DNA from: Litoditis marina
Taxonomy: Eukaryota > Nematoda > Chromadorea > Rhabditida > Rhabditidae
Assembly: GCA_964036275.1 (NCBI GenBank)
Contig: CAXIWQ010000356.1
Location: 1-64,000, forward strand
Direction: 5' to 3'
DNA: 64,000 nt
The notes under the pieces are model-generated. The model did not search any database. It saw only the letters and a list, made by a program, of their open reading frames with translations, and was not told the origin of the DNA. Positions 1-12,481 of the stretch are shown here, in pieces; position 1 is the stretch's first letter; every line of letters starts with the position of its first letter. The translations under genes were made by a program, and so were the position numbers.

Positions 1-436
1 GTGAGATATTCTGTGCAAAGTCTCATTTGTAGTTTGGTTGACAAACGGCACAAGTTCCCAATTTCCTATTTTCCGGGGTCAACAACACAAAACGGGAAAA
101 AGTTTGTGTATCAGGTCGTTTTTCTCTCTCGAAGAACTTCTACTCCTATACTCCTATACAGGGTTTGATTTCGATCTTCGACATTTTTTTCAACTGAAAT
201 ATAATTTGTTGTGCAGAAGAACGAAACATAATGCATTCCTTTCTGCTAAATTGAATTATGTGAGAGGTCTTTGCATAATATATTATTAGCCGTCCCCCTA
301 TTGATATCTTACCCACACAGAAAAGGAAAAAAAGCTCGTGAATATTCTCTAGAGTCTGGGTTCACGTTGTGTTTTAATGTTGGAACTCAAGTTTTGTGTG
401 TTACAATCCACATTCTCGGCCCGTTTCTTCATTAGA

Positions 437-530
437 CGAGACAATGTGTAGGTCAGAGAGACGCAGACGTGTTATGGCCTATCTCAAACACATAGACGTT
501 CATGCTTCCGCTTTTGTAACTAGCCAATCG
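437..530 (+). repeat. Dispersed repeat with GAGAGACGCAG core, copy 1
   Basis: The stretch GAGACAATGTG followed by GAGAGACGCAGAC recurs at about 17388-17468 and 20303-20345 (plus) and 8741-8785 (minus). Copies 1 and 2 also share a later segment ending in CGCTTTTGTAA. It is unlike coding sequence and looks like a short interspersed element of unknown class. Confidence 0.5.
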
Positions 531-877
531 CAGAAAACCGAAAAACTTCTTACCGAAACGATGTTAAAGTTAGTTGGAGATTTTAATTAGTTGGAGATTT
601 TAATTTGATCAACTTCAGACCTGAAGTAAATAATACTACTAGTATCTAGCTCACTCTCCAATTTCTCCCACTCTTCTCTCTTTCTCTCTTTCTTATTTCT
701 CTTTCTCTCTTCCTTTTCCCTCGCCTTCCATTTCGATGACTTGTTTTATGTGTTGGCGTCGAAGTCATCAAAGTTCTCTTTTAGAGCTCAGAAGAAACTG
801 TTTTGTGGCTTTACAAGTATACATCATTAGTGAGTAACAGAGTACAGATTATAGAGTTTCGAAAGCAAGCCGATCAC

Positions 878-953
878 GCTGTGTTTGTAGTTTGATCCCG
901 TCTATTTTCAGTCGGAATCCGTAAGCTATGACGTGTTTCGAGTTCAAACTCTT
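878..953. repeat. Palindromic MITE (GTAGTTTGATC family), diverged copy
   Basis: The left end reads GCTGTGTTTGTAGTTTGATC and the right end is the degraded inverse GAGTTCAAACT. It belongs to a family of about 75-80 bp palindromic elements with roughly twenty copies in this window. The consensus terminus is GCTGTGTTTGTAGTTTGATC and the inverted end is GATCAAACTACAAACACAG. Confidence 0.6.
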
Positions 954-992
954 TCATTCTAGTTTGTAATCACCTTATTCCTTATGAAATAT

Positions 993-1078
993 ATGTCTCA
1001 CGTGGGACTCGAACCAGCTCTGACTTGAAAACGACTTTGGTAACAAACGCACTACTTCACTTCAAGCAGAACCACTAA
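993..1078 (-). repeat. tRNA-like short repeat
   Basis: On the minus strand there is a good B-box, GGTTCGAGTCCC, preceded by AGTGGTTCTGC, which could be a decayed A-box region. There is no intact cloverleaf and the anticodon arm is not clear. I read this as a tRNA-derived SINE head or tRNA relic, not a functional tRNA. Confidence 0.35.
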
Positions 1079-1684
1079 TGAATAAATGGACGAAAATGTG
1101 AGAATACAGCGCAAAATTAGCATACAGTACGCATCTTTAATCATTCTCGGATTAAGTTTGGTCTCGAATACTGAGTGTAACTGAATTTGATGTCAAAATC
1201 ACAGTTCTTCTTCTATGACTCGAAACATCGGATTTTTGTTGCCTTTCGAGTTCTACTAATTATCAGATGCAGATCTACGTTTTGACGCTTTCCTAATATG
1301 GTTTCAATCTGCAGTTGAACCGTACACGAGGTAGTATGATGTAGTATTTATTGTGGCGACGTTTCGGCAAATTCGCCGTTTTCAGAGCCTGAAAAAGGCC
1401 GTTCACAACGTACAATAAACTCAATACAGTCGCGCAGGACAATGTGATTCAAAAGTATTACGAAAGTCCTCCCTCGATCGATAATTTTTTCTCTAAAACT
1501 CTCCAAACACATCACAACTTTTTGTATACAGTATTCTACACCTCTCCACTTGTTTAAGTTAATATGAGTGTGGGCGTGAAGGCAACAAAGTTCTCCCTCA
1601 AGAACTTCGAACACCGACTTTTTGTTGCTTTTCAAGTGCTAATAATTAGCCGTTTTGTTTTATACTATGTTTTCAAAAGTCCTC

Positions 1685-1757
1685 TGCCTCGCGTGAAATT
1701 CGAACCCATCCCAAACTTTTCGGAAAACTGAACCGCTAACCTCTACACTAACTGTAC
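1685..1757 (-). repeat. tRNA-like short repeat
   Basis: The minus strand carries TAGTGTAGAGGTTAGCGG, resembling an A-box with D-arm, and GGGTTCGAATTTC, resembling a B-box, about 35 bases apart. Spacing fits a tRNA-derived promoter, but the stems do not close into a tRNA. Confidence 0.4.
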
Positions 1758-2342
1758 TTCTAGAATAGCGCTAATCGACATTATATATGGGAACACAGCT
1801 CAAACTTTCGTATTCAGTATTCCACCCTTTCCTATTTGTTCATAACAACTACACGTGTAGGCGTTGAAGTCACCAAAGTTCACCTCTAGAACTTTGAAAC
1901 CCGACTTTTTGTTGCTTTTCAAGTGCTGATCATTAGCAAATGCAGGTGAACGCCTCAGCTGAGAAAGGATCTCGCTGAGTGCGCGCACGATAGTTGCGGG
2001 GGCATGCACCAGCAGTTGCGAACTAATTTCGTAGACCTCGCTTCGTGCGACTACAGTGCATCCAGCGCGCAACTAGCGCGCGAACGGTCAATAGGAAACC
2101 AGCTCTGCCAATAATAGGGTAATAAACGTCCTTTTAACAACACCAAAATGGAAATTTGACCTGTTTTTCTTAAAAGTATTGAGACCATGGAACAAACTCA
2201 AGTTTTGGATGATTAGAACTTTTATTGCTTTCTTTCAAAACAAACAAAAACAAGAGAACGAGATTCACAGTAACAGTATAAATAAGATGACAAACATGAC
2301 TACATAACAATGGAACATTGGATACAATAATGAATAACATAT

Positions 2343-4544
2343 TTAAAGTGATATCCTGATATCAAAGCCAACGAGATGACATCGCCAGCGTTGCCGCTCC
2401 GTGCGGAAAATGTCGGATTGCTGAAACGAAATATACCATTCGATAGTAATATAGTCTAGTAAAGTCTATACAATGTAGTATTTGGCTTTTTGCATATCCT
2501 CGTTTCTCACTTTAGGCATTCAAAATTTGGTGGGACAAGCGATATTTAATTTTAGAAGCACGCATTTTTTGGGCAAAGTCGTACTGTATCGCTCGGAGAA
2601 GCGAGGTATAGCACAGCATAAAACTATAAGGGCCACAACTTTGAGTACAATCCAAATGAGAAAGTTATTGAAAAATAAGTAACACACCTTGTCATTGACA
2701 TTGTTTGTGGAAGAGCTGGATCGCTGTAGAGAGTACGGGCCTGAAACTAGTAATTGCAGGAATTTATATAGCGTAAAACCTCGGTTTTCTCAAGTAAGGT
2801 TAGACAACAATTTTAAAAACGAAGAACTGGCACACACCAGTGAACTATTCTACAAAAAGGAACCTGTTATTAGTTCAAATACGTGAGATATCATGATTTT
2901 ACATCAAGTAGGGCATCTTTCCAATTTCGGGCGAGAATGATTCTCATGTTTCGAATTACATTAGTGCTCGCTCGAACTACTGTATTGGGGTAACGGTAAA
3001 CGAACTGAATGTTGAAAAAATGCGAGTCAGCTCAACTGATATACTTTAGATTTCAGATAAAAACAAAACCAGAAAAAGTTCAGGAGCACCGTTCGAAAAC
3101 TAAAAATGAATAATATATACTCACGCCTGTTGAAGATGCTATCTGAGGTCGAGGTGGTTGTCTGCTGAACTTGAGTGAAGGACCTGTAAAAGGATGTAGA
3201 GTGACTATCCTCCGAAAAATCTCTATTTTCAATACGAAATACATGAGTGAGACTGAGACATCATGATTACACATCAAAACTAGACCATTTCTCCCGAGTT
3301 TGGCGAAAAAAAGACCCACTTAAGATTTTTATGACTATTCGAATTCAAACTACTTCGGAGGTGAATGCAGCTGGCCGTTCAAAGTTTTCATTTCAAATTG
3401 AAAATTGCCAGCCTGCCCGTCTTTTAGTCCTTTGTTTAGGTGAAAATAAAAATTTATTTCAGCCTTAACCCTGGCGAACAGGCGTGAAGTCACCTTCCGC
3501 CACCGGTATGAACCGCTAGTCCGTCTAAGTCTTAGACTCTAAGATAACAGAAAAGCACAACGTCATAGAGATGAAACAATAAAACAGGCAACTCTTCCTG
3601 TGCCTGACAAAAAAGAGCCCTTTTCTCAATTGTTTTGCTGCCTATTCGAGCAAAACTCCACGTGAATGCCAGGTATATTTTCAAAGATAGTATAGAGCAC
3701 TTAGCTCAAAAGAACCCAATATGCACACTCACCTATACTCAGTACTACAGATGGATGACGACCTTCCCTATCTGCCACCAACGGTCTGCTTCTATTGATA
3801 TCACTCCACACCCGGGTAACAGCAACGATACCGCTGCAAATCATGGAAAATAAAATTGGGAACTCAGTAGTAACTGATCCCGTACATTAACAGTCGGACC
3901 ATCGATTACCGGAATACCAAAGCAAAAATTACCTAATTGAAAAATTAAACAGTATATTTTCATACCTGCCCAGCGAGAGCATGATCCAGGTGAAACAGCG
4001 TAAATACTTGAGCTAGCCTCGTCTTATAGTCACACTGGTTAGTCTTTTATCTCAAAGAAGGGATCCAAACTTTATTTGAAAACCTCAAATTTCATGATTT
4101 TAAGTCCGACATTTTGTGGAAACTGCGTCAATATTTTGTCGTTTTTGCAAAAACGGGGCCCAGATTGGACTTCGCGAAAAAAAAAACGCCCGTTTACGTT
4201 AGGTGTGGCTTTTTTCCCTTTTTCATGATCACGAGAAACGTGGGGTGCGTGGGTGCGTCTGACTCTTTTTGCGAAAATTTCTCAGAATAAATCAAAAGTC
4301 CCAGCTTTCCATCAGTAAACGGCGCACAATCCACTAATAGTACTTTCACCAATCTTAGTGCTCACCGTCTCAACAAACAAACATTGCATATTGATGTAAG
4401 GTAAGTACAATTAACCTTAATACGGGAAAGGGAAAATGCACTTGCACTCACTTCTCCTTATGGCTGCCCGACCCAGAAAGACAACCCCTCATCGAAAACG
4501 TCCATCATCGTTGGAATTGCTGACGTCGCGAGAAGAGATGCCCT
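2343..4544 (-). CDS. Unrecognised multi-exon gene, fragments only
   Basis: Several minus-strand segments have good splice signals and open frames, but I could not join all of them. They are 3966-4034 (phase 0 to 0, reads like protein: CDYKTRLAQVFTLF), 3733-3833 (starts with two bases carried over, ends with one), 3125-3183 (takes one base carried over, ends phase 0) and a terminal exon 2343-2420 ending in TAA. The last three join in phase. The 3966-4034 exon does not join 3733-3833 in phase, so an exon is missing or the gene is damaged. A possible upstream exon at 4452-4544 is blocked by a stop. I recognise no family. Confidence 0.35.
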
Positions 4545-5480
4545 CTGCAAATAGAAACTTATGCTTTAAACGAACTTTGAATAATAGAAACTGAAAAGTT
4601 TCTTAAACAAAACACAAATGTTTACATCAACTATTTTATGAAGGACACAGGCCAGTCCAACTGATCTGAGGAATGCTTTTCATTAGAAAAGTTACTTCTT
4701 TACGATACACTAGAGAGGTCCGACTGTTCGAGTAGTCAGTTTTTATATTTAAACACGGAAAAATTATGATTTTCAGATTTCCCAGAAAAAACCGTTCAAT
4801 TCCGCAATCACATATCGCATCAGACCCCCGCGATTATAGAAACCACACCTCGGCGAACATAGAAAACTCAGGCAGAAAATAGAAAAACGAGCTCTATTTC
4901 AGCTTCACAATCTTGCAGTTTATTCGGAAATATATCCCCCTCGGGTTGGATTTGAAAATCGCACCGCGTTTGGTCACTCAGCTATACATTCTCTTCGAAA
5001 CGATGGAGATAAAAACAAAAAAAACCATCCTACCTCAGAAATCCATTGAATGTATTTTATTCCTTGACTGTAATGCTACACAGTCTCCCATCAACTGAAA
5101 AACATAAGTTACAACCTATACACATGAAGGATACCAAAATACACAATAAAAAAGTCTCTAAAATAAAATAAAATATAAAACTAAAAATTTAATCAAAAAT
5201 TTTGATACCGTAATCAAGATGCTTGCACGAAAATAGCTTGTTCATTTGCGCAGTGTATTTCGCGCGCGACGGCATCAAATCGAATTGGCTTGAAGCTGAC
5301 TTATGAAGAAATGAAGTTCACTAAGCATTCAGTTAACAAAAACCATACTGAACATGTAGATTATTGGCTGCTGAGAACGTTTCATTCGCAGAAAACATAC
5401 ACACTGCGAGTCTGATTGTCGTCATTGAACGTTCACAAAAAAGGAAGAAAGCCACACAAACCACAGTCGTTCTTGAAGTA
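4545..5480. other. AT-rich stretch, no feature seen
   Basis: AT-rich sequence with scattered stops in all frames, no splice-bounded exon and no clear repeat. Confidence 0.4.
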
Positions 5481-5526
5481 TCTCTCCCTTCTCCCTTCCT
5501 TCCATTTCTTTTTCTCACTCTACTTA

Positions 5527-5571
<45 letters not shown>

Positions 5572-5880
5572 TTCTCACACCCCCTCTCAGGCACTTCTCT
5601 CATTATTATCTTTACTTCTCTCTATCTCTCTCTCTCTGTATTTCTCTTTTTTGTATCAAATTTTCTCTCTCTCTCTCTTTCGCTCACTTTTTTTTACTCC
5701 CTCCATCTTTTCGCTTTCTTTATCACTAACTCCGTCTGACTTTTTCCTTTCTCTCAACTCTCGTTTTCTATCTATCTATCTCTCTCTTTCCTCTCTTTCT
5801 TTTTCTCTCTCTCTCTCCTCTTATACCTTTCTGATCTCTCTCTCTCTTTCTTTCTTTCTCTCTCTCTTCTCTCTCTCTCT

Positions 5881-5915
<35 letters not shown>

Positions 5916-5970
5916 TGGCTTTTCCTCCACTTTCTTATCCCTCTCTCGTCCTTTCCTCTGTCTCCCATCT
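5480..5970. repeat. CT-rich microsatellite block
   Basis: Interrupted (CT)n with (CTAT)n around 5550-5572 and short T-rich interruptions. The Ser/Leu-rich or Arg/Glu-rich reading frames across it are simple products of the repeat. Confidence 0.9.
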
Positions 5971-6275
5971 TCCGTTTTCTCAGTAAGAATAGCCAACGAA
6001 ATCACCCTTTGATTTCTGACGACTAAACGCGCTGCAAATGCGACTGGTCGCAAAGCCAAGTGTGCCGGTAGGGTGCAACTAGAGCGCAACCAGTCGGCAA
6101 ATGGGCGGGGCTTAGCAAAAAGGGCGTAACCGTGCAGGCACTCCACAAAATCTTCTCAGAGAGGGCTTTTGTCCAAAGACTTGTTTTTCGCGCGAACCTA
6201 GTTAGACTTCCTATTTATGAAATTTTCGATGACATCATAGTTGTTTTCTCACCTCATTCTCACCTTTCTTTCAAT

Positions 6276-6422
<147 letters not shown>

Positions 6423-6716
6423 ACCAATCTCAGAGCTACCCTCATTTCTTTCTCTAGTTCGTTACTACCACCCCCTCCCCCATTTTTTCCCGCTCTGCCC
6501 TTCTTTTAAATATTGTAACATCTAATTGGTTATTCAACAACATTGTTGGTTTTTCTCTGACATCATACTTAGCACCCATCCTCTCCTCTCTCTATACATT
6601 ATTGAACACGTTGAGTACAAATGTATTCATTAGTTACGTCTTACATGACATGGTCTACATCATTGTTGCATTTTCTTTCAAAAAAAAGCCTGTACGTTGT
6701 ACGTGATTCTGACCCA

Positions 6717-6792
6717 CTGTGTTTGTAGTTTGATCTCTTTGCTTCTCGGTCGAAATTCGTGAATTTCAGCGTGTATCGAGATCAAACTACAG
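6717..6792. repeat. Palindromic MITE (GTAGTTTGATC family), complete copy
   Basis: It starts ACTGTGTTTGTAGTTTGATC and ends GAGATCAAACTACAG, with an inner inverted segment around AAATTCGTGAATTT. Both ends are present, giving a clean hairpin-forming element of about 76 bases. Confidence 0.75.
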
Positions 6793-7170
6793 TCATGATT
6801 TTATCATGTATCATTGTTGCATTAGAACACGTGACACTCCTTGGCCCGCGTTTTGCCCGGTCATTGCCCGAAACCAGCCCTGTTTCTAATTCAATTTTCC
6901 CTCCTTCCATACTGTTCGCCACATTCTACTTTTTTCTCTGACCTACACACATTTCACTTGAGTACTTTTTTCTTCTTCACCGCTTGTTGACTACATTTGC
7001 TCGTTTGTGGTGTTTACTTCATCTCTCCTCTCATCTCTCTCCTCCTTTTGATTTTTTTTTTTTTCGCCTAATTGTTATTCTATAACACTGTTTGTAATCC
7101 GAATTGCTCATCCTCCAATGAACAATTTGTAATGTTTTGATAACTAATCCTTGTCTTATGAATAACAACT

Positions 7171-7370
7171 CATATATAGTCGTCGCCAACGGAAAGGCGG
7201 GAGGATACTGTATATCTCACTTTCCGCAGTGTACGCACACATGTCTTCGTTGCCAAAGCTTGACGTATACATGTGCTCTAATAGCGCAGTGGTTAGCGCC
7301 CTGCGAATCTTTTGCTCGCAGGTTCGATTCCGGCAAGAGACAGGAATTTATAAATTTGGCACCCACTATA
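7171..7370 (+). repeat. tRNA-derived SINE, full copy
   Basis: A 5' segment (GCCAACGGAAAGGCGGGAGG, then a pyrimidine-rich part) is followed at 7275-7341 by a tRNA-like unit. The unit has an A-box TAGCGCAGTGGTTAGCGC and a perfect B-box GGTTCGATTCC, and then an AATTTATAAATT tail and GGCACCCAC. The anticodon stem does not fold properly, so a functional tRNA is unlikely. A second full copy is at 26541-26740, and the 5' segment alone recurs at 35420-35478. Confidence 0.7.
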
Positions 7371-7511
7371 TAATCAAGAAACAAGAAACTAGAATTGTGA
7401 CGTTCTGTTTAGTTGGAAATAATTACGAAAGGTTTCCGTGAAAATAACGTCTTGCGTCACATGAAACGTGAAAATGACATATAATTAACTGAATTAGTCA
7501 GAACTGATTGA

Positions 7512-7668
7512 AGGGAGAGGGAGAGACACAGAGAAAGAAAGAGAAAAAATAGGTAGCAGAGAGGAGAGAGAGAAGAAAGAGAGACCAAGGAATGGAAGAG
7601 GAGGAGAAGGAGAGAGAGAAAAAGAAAGTAAGAGAGGAAGAGAGGAAGAGGGGCATAGAGATAGGGAA
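7512..7668. repeat. GA-rich simple repeat
   Basis: Degenerate purine tract of GAGA, GAAA and GAGG units. The overlapping Ser/Leu-rich frame on the minus strand is not a gene. Confidence 0.85.
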
Positions 7669-7703
7669 AGTACGATATATTTTTCTAATTTCGTTGTGAT
7701 ATT

Positions 7704-7773
7704 GTAGTTTATCTTCACTGTCTTCGTTCAACACTCGCGAAATCTGACGTGTATCGCAATCAAACTACAACGA
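7704..7773. repeat. Palindromic MITE (GTAGTTTGATC family)
   Basis: The left end is TTGTAGTTTATC and the right end is GCAATCAAACTACAACGA. The outer GCTGTG is lost, and the inner part contains GTGTATCG as in other copies. Confidence 0.6.
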
Positions 7774-8237
7774 ATCTTGGTAACTCTCCGTATAGTTTGT
7801 TTACCGGGTAGGTCAAACCATAAATCAGTACTAAACTCCCCCAACTGTCATATATTCTCGCAATATAATATGTATTTGCCGGCTTCCCAATAGATTAGGC
7901 TAATATTTAAAGGTCGGTCCGGGATAGGTTCCTGAAACGAAGGCAATTCGTCTTATTTATCAAGTTCCCGCTTCCGCTGCTCTAGATTATGCTCATAATA
8001 GTTGAGCACAACTCGTAGATATCGCTAGTAGAGTTTCTGTTCACGTAAAACGTGAAAACACCAGTATTCGTAAACGTGATCATTGTTCAACTTACGTAAT
8101 ATAGGAATTGATCAGATAAAGTTGTAGTTTGATCTGCACACACATCAGAGATCGCAAAGCACGACTGCTAGAACGATCAAACTGAAAACACGCAGATGTA
8201 CTTCCCTTTATACCAGGCGGTACTTCACTTTTGTCAC

Positions 8238-8361
8238 TTAAAGAAGGACGATTATGTGGTCCAATCGCAACGGTGCAGTCCTTTAAACTGCAATACATTT
8301 TTCAATTGCAGTTTAAAGGACCGTTGACACGAGATTGGTCCACATAATCGTCCATCTTTAA
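8238..8361. mobile_element. TTAA-bounded palindromic MITE, copy 1
   Basis: A nearly perfect 124-base palindrome bounded by TTAA. The left arm reads AGAAGGACGATTATGTGG and the right arm CCACATAATCGTCCATCTT, with a second inner palindrome around CAGTCCTTTAAACTGCAA. Further copies are at 49726-49821 (left end missing) and 51314-51437 (inside an exon). Because the ends themselves are TTAA, the target duplication could be TTAA or TA. No transposase is present. Confidence 0.8.
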
Positions 8362-8905
8362 GGATTCAAACGTACTGTTTAGATGAAATCCATAAGAAAA
8401 CGACAAATTGATTTTACAACCGGGTTGCGTGATATATATACTGTGTTTGTTTTTTAATCTTGCAATTTGTTCTCTTTTCTTCATCCTCACAGACCAAAGG
8501 CCCATCTACGGTATTAATTGCAATGTATGTAATTACTCCTCATTTTCTCTCATAAATAATGCTGTTTACGCTTTTTTTGCAATTTTCTCCATCTAGGCGG
8601 AAGTTGTTAGCGACCCAATTAAAAACTCCTTTCATAAATTATTCAAAACATCCTCCCCTCCGAATTGCATGAGACCGATCCCTTTGAGAAGATTGTCTTG
8701 TTTTGCGCATTCAAAAGCAATTTAGACTTTCAATTATTTCGTGTCTGCGTCTCATCAGATTGCACACTGTCTCGCTTGTACTCGAGATTTTCAACGTAAA
8801 CTGCTCACGAGGCACCATGACCTAGGAGAGGAGATTCGGCTCCCAGTGTTTCAACTAATGTACTTTTGAGTAAAATATCACTAGCGTAGCAATCTTTCCA
8901 ACATC

Positions 8906-9055
8906 ATGAGAAACTCATATGGATTTTTCATGAGTGATCGCATGAACACCTTAGAGCTAATCTCAAACTTCTAATGTTGGCATAGACATCAATAGAATCT
9001 CATGAGAAGTTTGTAAGATAATTCTCATGAGGTATCTCATGGGGTTTTGGGGAGA
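8906..9055. repeat. CTCATGAG-rich inverted-repeat element, copy 1
   Basis: The block has repeated TCATGAG/CTCATGA motifs and the inner segment TCTCATGAGAAGTTTG, with the outer ends in inverted orientation. Related blocks are at about 9265-9330, 9520-9597 and 47636-47800, sharing GAGATACCT, CTCATGAGATTCT and TGTTGTAGCATAG-like segments. It is probably another MITE family. Confidence 0.5.
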
Positions 9056-9598
9056 TTACTACAGTGTCAGTTCAAATACACACTTTCCAATGACTTTTCT
9101 CTAGTGGAAACACTGGAAACTAGTTTTGAAGATCACACATTTCTAAGATTCTGTATAATAGGAAAGCAGAATCGAATGGAAGAATTCTCATTCTTACTGA
9201 AGAATTGTTATTGGGAATGAAAAAATCACATCAAAATCACTGGTGGGGTGTTTCAGGTGAAAAAGACCCTCCGAGATCTCATGAGAACTATCTCACGGGA
9301 CACTGAAAAATAGTTTGTGAGATTATTCGTTGATCGAATTCAGTAGGAGTTCCAAGTTAAACTGAGCTACACGATATTGACTTCAAATAATGAATATATG
9401 GCCTTTAACCAGAGGCGTTATTCGAAAGTATTCCACAGTCGATAAACCAACCTGCGTCCCCTCAAACACACGCTATTTTATTGGTCCTACATTCCAATGG
9501 CGCGGTAGCATTCCCTCAAAAACCTTATGAGATACCTCGTGAGTAATATCTCACCAACTTCTCATGAGATTCTGTTGATTTCTATGCTACAACACTAT

Positions 9599-9709
9599 AC
9601 TGTTAGTCATTTGCACGGTCACGTGAAACATGTTAAACACAGCAGAACTCAGAAACGTGCAATGACAAAGTGCTAGATACTTCATTAGAATGCGGAATTT
9701 ACGTGACTA
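9599..9709 (+). repeat. 110-bp dispersed repeat (ACTGTTAG...ACGTGACTA), copy 1
   Basis: Begins ACTGTTAGTC, carries GCAC-GTCACGTGAAAC, CAGCAGAACTCAGAAACGTG, CAATGACAAAGTGC and TCATTAGAAT, and ends TTTACGTGACTA. Other copies are at 17816-17925 (+), 19444-19554 (-) and 21897-22006 (+). The ends are not clearly inverted, so the class is unknown. Confidence 0.75.
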
Positions 9710-10481
9710 CTACGCCGCCTGGGTTGAATACCGTAACCTAGTGAAAGTGGAAACTGTTAAATCAATTCGAACCAATACTTCACTAATGTTTCCCTAATAA
9801 ATGGAAAATTTACAATGCAAATGTGTAGAAAAATCTACGTAGTTGCCGTTGAGGAAGTATATTAATTTACATAACTACATATTTACATGTTTAGATACTT
9901 ATCGTTTCAAGTCGCTTCGTTATAAGTCTGCGATCATACTACGTTCTTACTAGATGGATGCAGTATACTGTGTTTCTCAGTTTATGCTGTTTTGCAAACT
10001 TGTTTTTCTCTACGACTTTTTGCTCAGAGTCACGTGAAAGTTGATGGTTCGAATACTTTCGTTTTTTTAAGAATTCGTTTTTTTTGAATACTTCATCTCT
10101 GTTCTGAAACATAAACCTGTTAGACCCGGAAAAATGTTGAGTTGTGTGAAACGGTAAAACATGTCTGCCACACCAGAAAAGCGTGTAACTTTTGATGTTG
10201 ACTCACGTTTCACGTGACTTTTCTCATAATATCCTTACACGTAATATACGGAACTACTTTCTAATATCATGTTATCAAAACACTTACGGTTCTCAATAGG
10301 ATTAGAGCGGAAACTACGACATATCAAACACTTAGGCATCATAACAACTTAACGCTCGATATAAGGTCGTACTCACTAGGTTATTGAAGTTGCAAATAAA
10401 TAATCTTTTATTAAGTAAAAAGTTATTTGGCCTCATTAAAGACGAGCCTCATGTATCCCTGAAGTCGAGGTGAGAGGGAGA

Positions 10482-10495
10482 GAGAGAGAGGAAGA

Positions 10496-10562
<67 letters not shown>
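10482..10562. repeat. (GA)n microsatellite
   Basis: Pure GA dinucleotide repeat over most of its length. Confidence 0.95.
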
Positions 10563-10563
<1 letters not shown>

Positions 10564-10807
10564 AGAAGATAATACGGAATAATAGAATAAGAAGAAAATC
10601 GTTGAGGCATGTTTTACAGTTGGACGTGATAATGCCCCATCTCAGGCCGTACTCATTAGGTTAAAATTCAAAAGATCCCAGTGTGAAGTTCGGCACCGAG
10701 CCAAAAACATTTTCATGCGTCAATTTCTTCAAAACCTCTTTTTCTGTTCTTCTGTTTGTAGAGTTCTTTTAATTACTGTTTCACTCTGGTCACACGTGTT
10801 TCCTCTT

Positions 10808-10833
10808 CTTATCTTTTTATCTCTATCTCTCTT

Positions 10834-10875
<42 letters not shown>

Positions 10876-10915
10876 TCTGTTCTCCCTATTCTTTCTCTCT
10901 CTGTCTCTTATTTCC
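10808..10915. repeat. (CT)n microsatellite
   Basis: CT-rich tract with short T and C interruptions, about 250 bases from the GA tract of opposite strand sense at 10482-10562. Confidence 0.9.
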
Positions 10916-11205
10916 TCCCTGCTTTCTGATCATTTCATGCCTCACCCTAATTATATTCCTGACTACTAGATACGCTAACCAATTACCAATGACGTGTGCC
11001 TATCTCACGAAAACACGGTGTCTTTATTTCCGATGTGTTCTCATTGAAAAAAATAATATTAACGATATTTAAAAATGGAGGATTTAGACCTGTTAAGTGG
11101 TACAGGAAAGTGTTATGTAAGTAAATATCATGGTTAGTTTTTTATTATAAGTTTTAGTATTGTTTTTATTGTTCCAAACCGATAACGTGCAGAACTTTTC
11201 GGCCG

Positions 11206-11325
11206 CTGCATCCCATCCTGCGTCTCTTCGTTTCACACACTCTTTCTCCGTTCTCACATCCCGGTGAGATGTGATAGCGGAGAAATAGCGTGTGTATGAG
11301 GAGACGAAGGTTGGGATGAGACGGT
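11206..11325. repeat. Inverted-repeat element with CCTGCGTCTC end
   Basis: The left arm, CATCCTGCGTCTCTTCG with CACACTCTTTCTCCG, is mirrored by CGGAGAAATAGCGTGTGT and GAGGAGACGAAGGTTGGGATG. Related elements lie at 40188-40300 (complete) and 34500-34575, with single arms near 9443 and 52958. This is a MITE-like family with a CCTGCGTCTC terminus. Confidence 0.65.
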
Positions 11326-11490
11326 TGGTGTGTTAATGAATACGGTCTCTGATGTTCGACTTTCTCATTATTCCATCATTATCTCCTGAATCTAAGCGGA
11401 AGTTGAAAATAGTTGATTACAAAATGCAATTAGTTTTTTGAGCTATTTTCTCACTGAGCATAGATTGAAATAAGTATCTGATTCACTTTT

Positions 11491-11735
11491 CGTTCTCTCT
11501 CTCTCTCTCTCACTTACTGTTGTCCTCTTCCACTTTCTTTTCCACTATCCCTCTCCCTTCCTCTCTTCTTCTCTTTACCTCTTTCCATCTTTCTCGATCT
11601 CCCGTTTTCCACTGTACCTTTCCCTCTCTCTTTTCCGCTCTCTCTTCGACTCCTTTCTCCCCCTTTCTCTCTTTCTCTTTCTCTCTCTCTCTCTGTATCC
11701 TTTTCTCGTTCTCTCTCTTTCTCTATCCGAATCCT
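11491..11735. repeat. CT-rich simple repeat block
   Basis: Interrupted CT/TTC tract. Reading frames across it are repeat artefacts. Confidence 0.85.
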
Positions 11736-12338
11736 GAAGTTTGATTCCTTTCAACATTATGTTGAATGTTTTCATGTGGAACACTAGTTTTTATCAAATT
11801 TGTCGCGCTGAATAAAAAAATGAAATAAGGTTATTACTCAACGAACTACACATCATACATCTTCACCAAATGGGTTGGCTAAGTAACCAAAGTTCATTTC
11901 ACACTGACCAAAGTTCATAGTTCAAAGTTCATTTTACATTCGTCGTGTAACGTGAAACGTAACACGTAAAAAAACACGTTAAACGTGAAAGAAATTCGCT
12001 AATTTGGTATCCTTCTCAAACGAATCTCGCAGGTTCAACAATATATGCAAGAAATATGTGTATTAATCTAAACTACAAGTGAAAGCTGCTTTTCAGATTT
12101 CCTAAACTTTCGGTCTTGTGACTTTCCACGTCGTCTTAGAAGAGACGGTGATTCATTCGATGTAGCAAATCCCTATCACTTCACAAAGTCACGAATGTAT
12201 AGGATGTATATAGTCACAAACCATCAAATCGAAGCAAGTTATTATATTTTGTTTTCTCAGCGTGTATATTGTTGTTGAATGTTGAATCTTTGTTATTCAT
12301 TGAACTGTCTATGTGGATACATTTTTGTGAAAGAGAGA

Positions 12339-12344
12339 GAGGGT

Positions 12345-12433
<89 letters not shown>

Positions 12434-12439
12434 GAAAGG

Positions 12440-12480
<41 letters not shown>
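12339..12480. repeat. (GA)n microsatellite with (GAAA)n end
   Basis: About 90 bases of pure GA followed by GAAA/GGAA repeats and a further GA run. Confidence 0.95.

Positions 12481-12481
<1 letters not shown>

Larger units (their letters stand above)
740..1945. repeat. Diverged local duplication blocks
   Basis: Four blocks near 749-835, 1200-1275, 1500-1650 and 1790-1945 share the order: a GCGT(T/C)GAAGTCA-like segment, CAAAGTTC, then a segment ending TTTTTGTTGC, TTTCAAGTGCT and AATTAGC/ATTAGC. The best pair (1570-1650 and 1856-1935) matches over about 80 bases. This looks like an old segmental duplication or clustered copies of one element. Confidence 0.5.
1..2342. other. Gene-free left end with diverged repeats
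   Basis: I see no exon with convincing splice sites here. The stretch holds one palindromic MITE (about 878-953), two tRNA-like repeats on the minus strand, a copy of the GACGCAG-type dispersed repeat and a set of mutually similar blocks, each entered separately. The open frames in this part are short and overlap those repeats. Confidence 0.5.

Noticed and set aside
7275..7341. Functional tRNA gene
   Set aside because: The boxes are good, but the anticodon arm does not fold and a second copy shares non-tRNA flanks, which marks it as a SINE.
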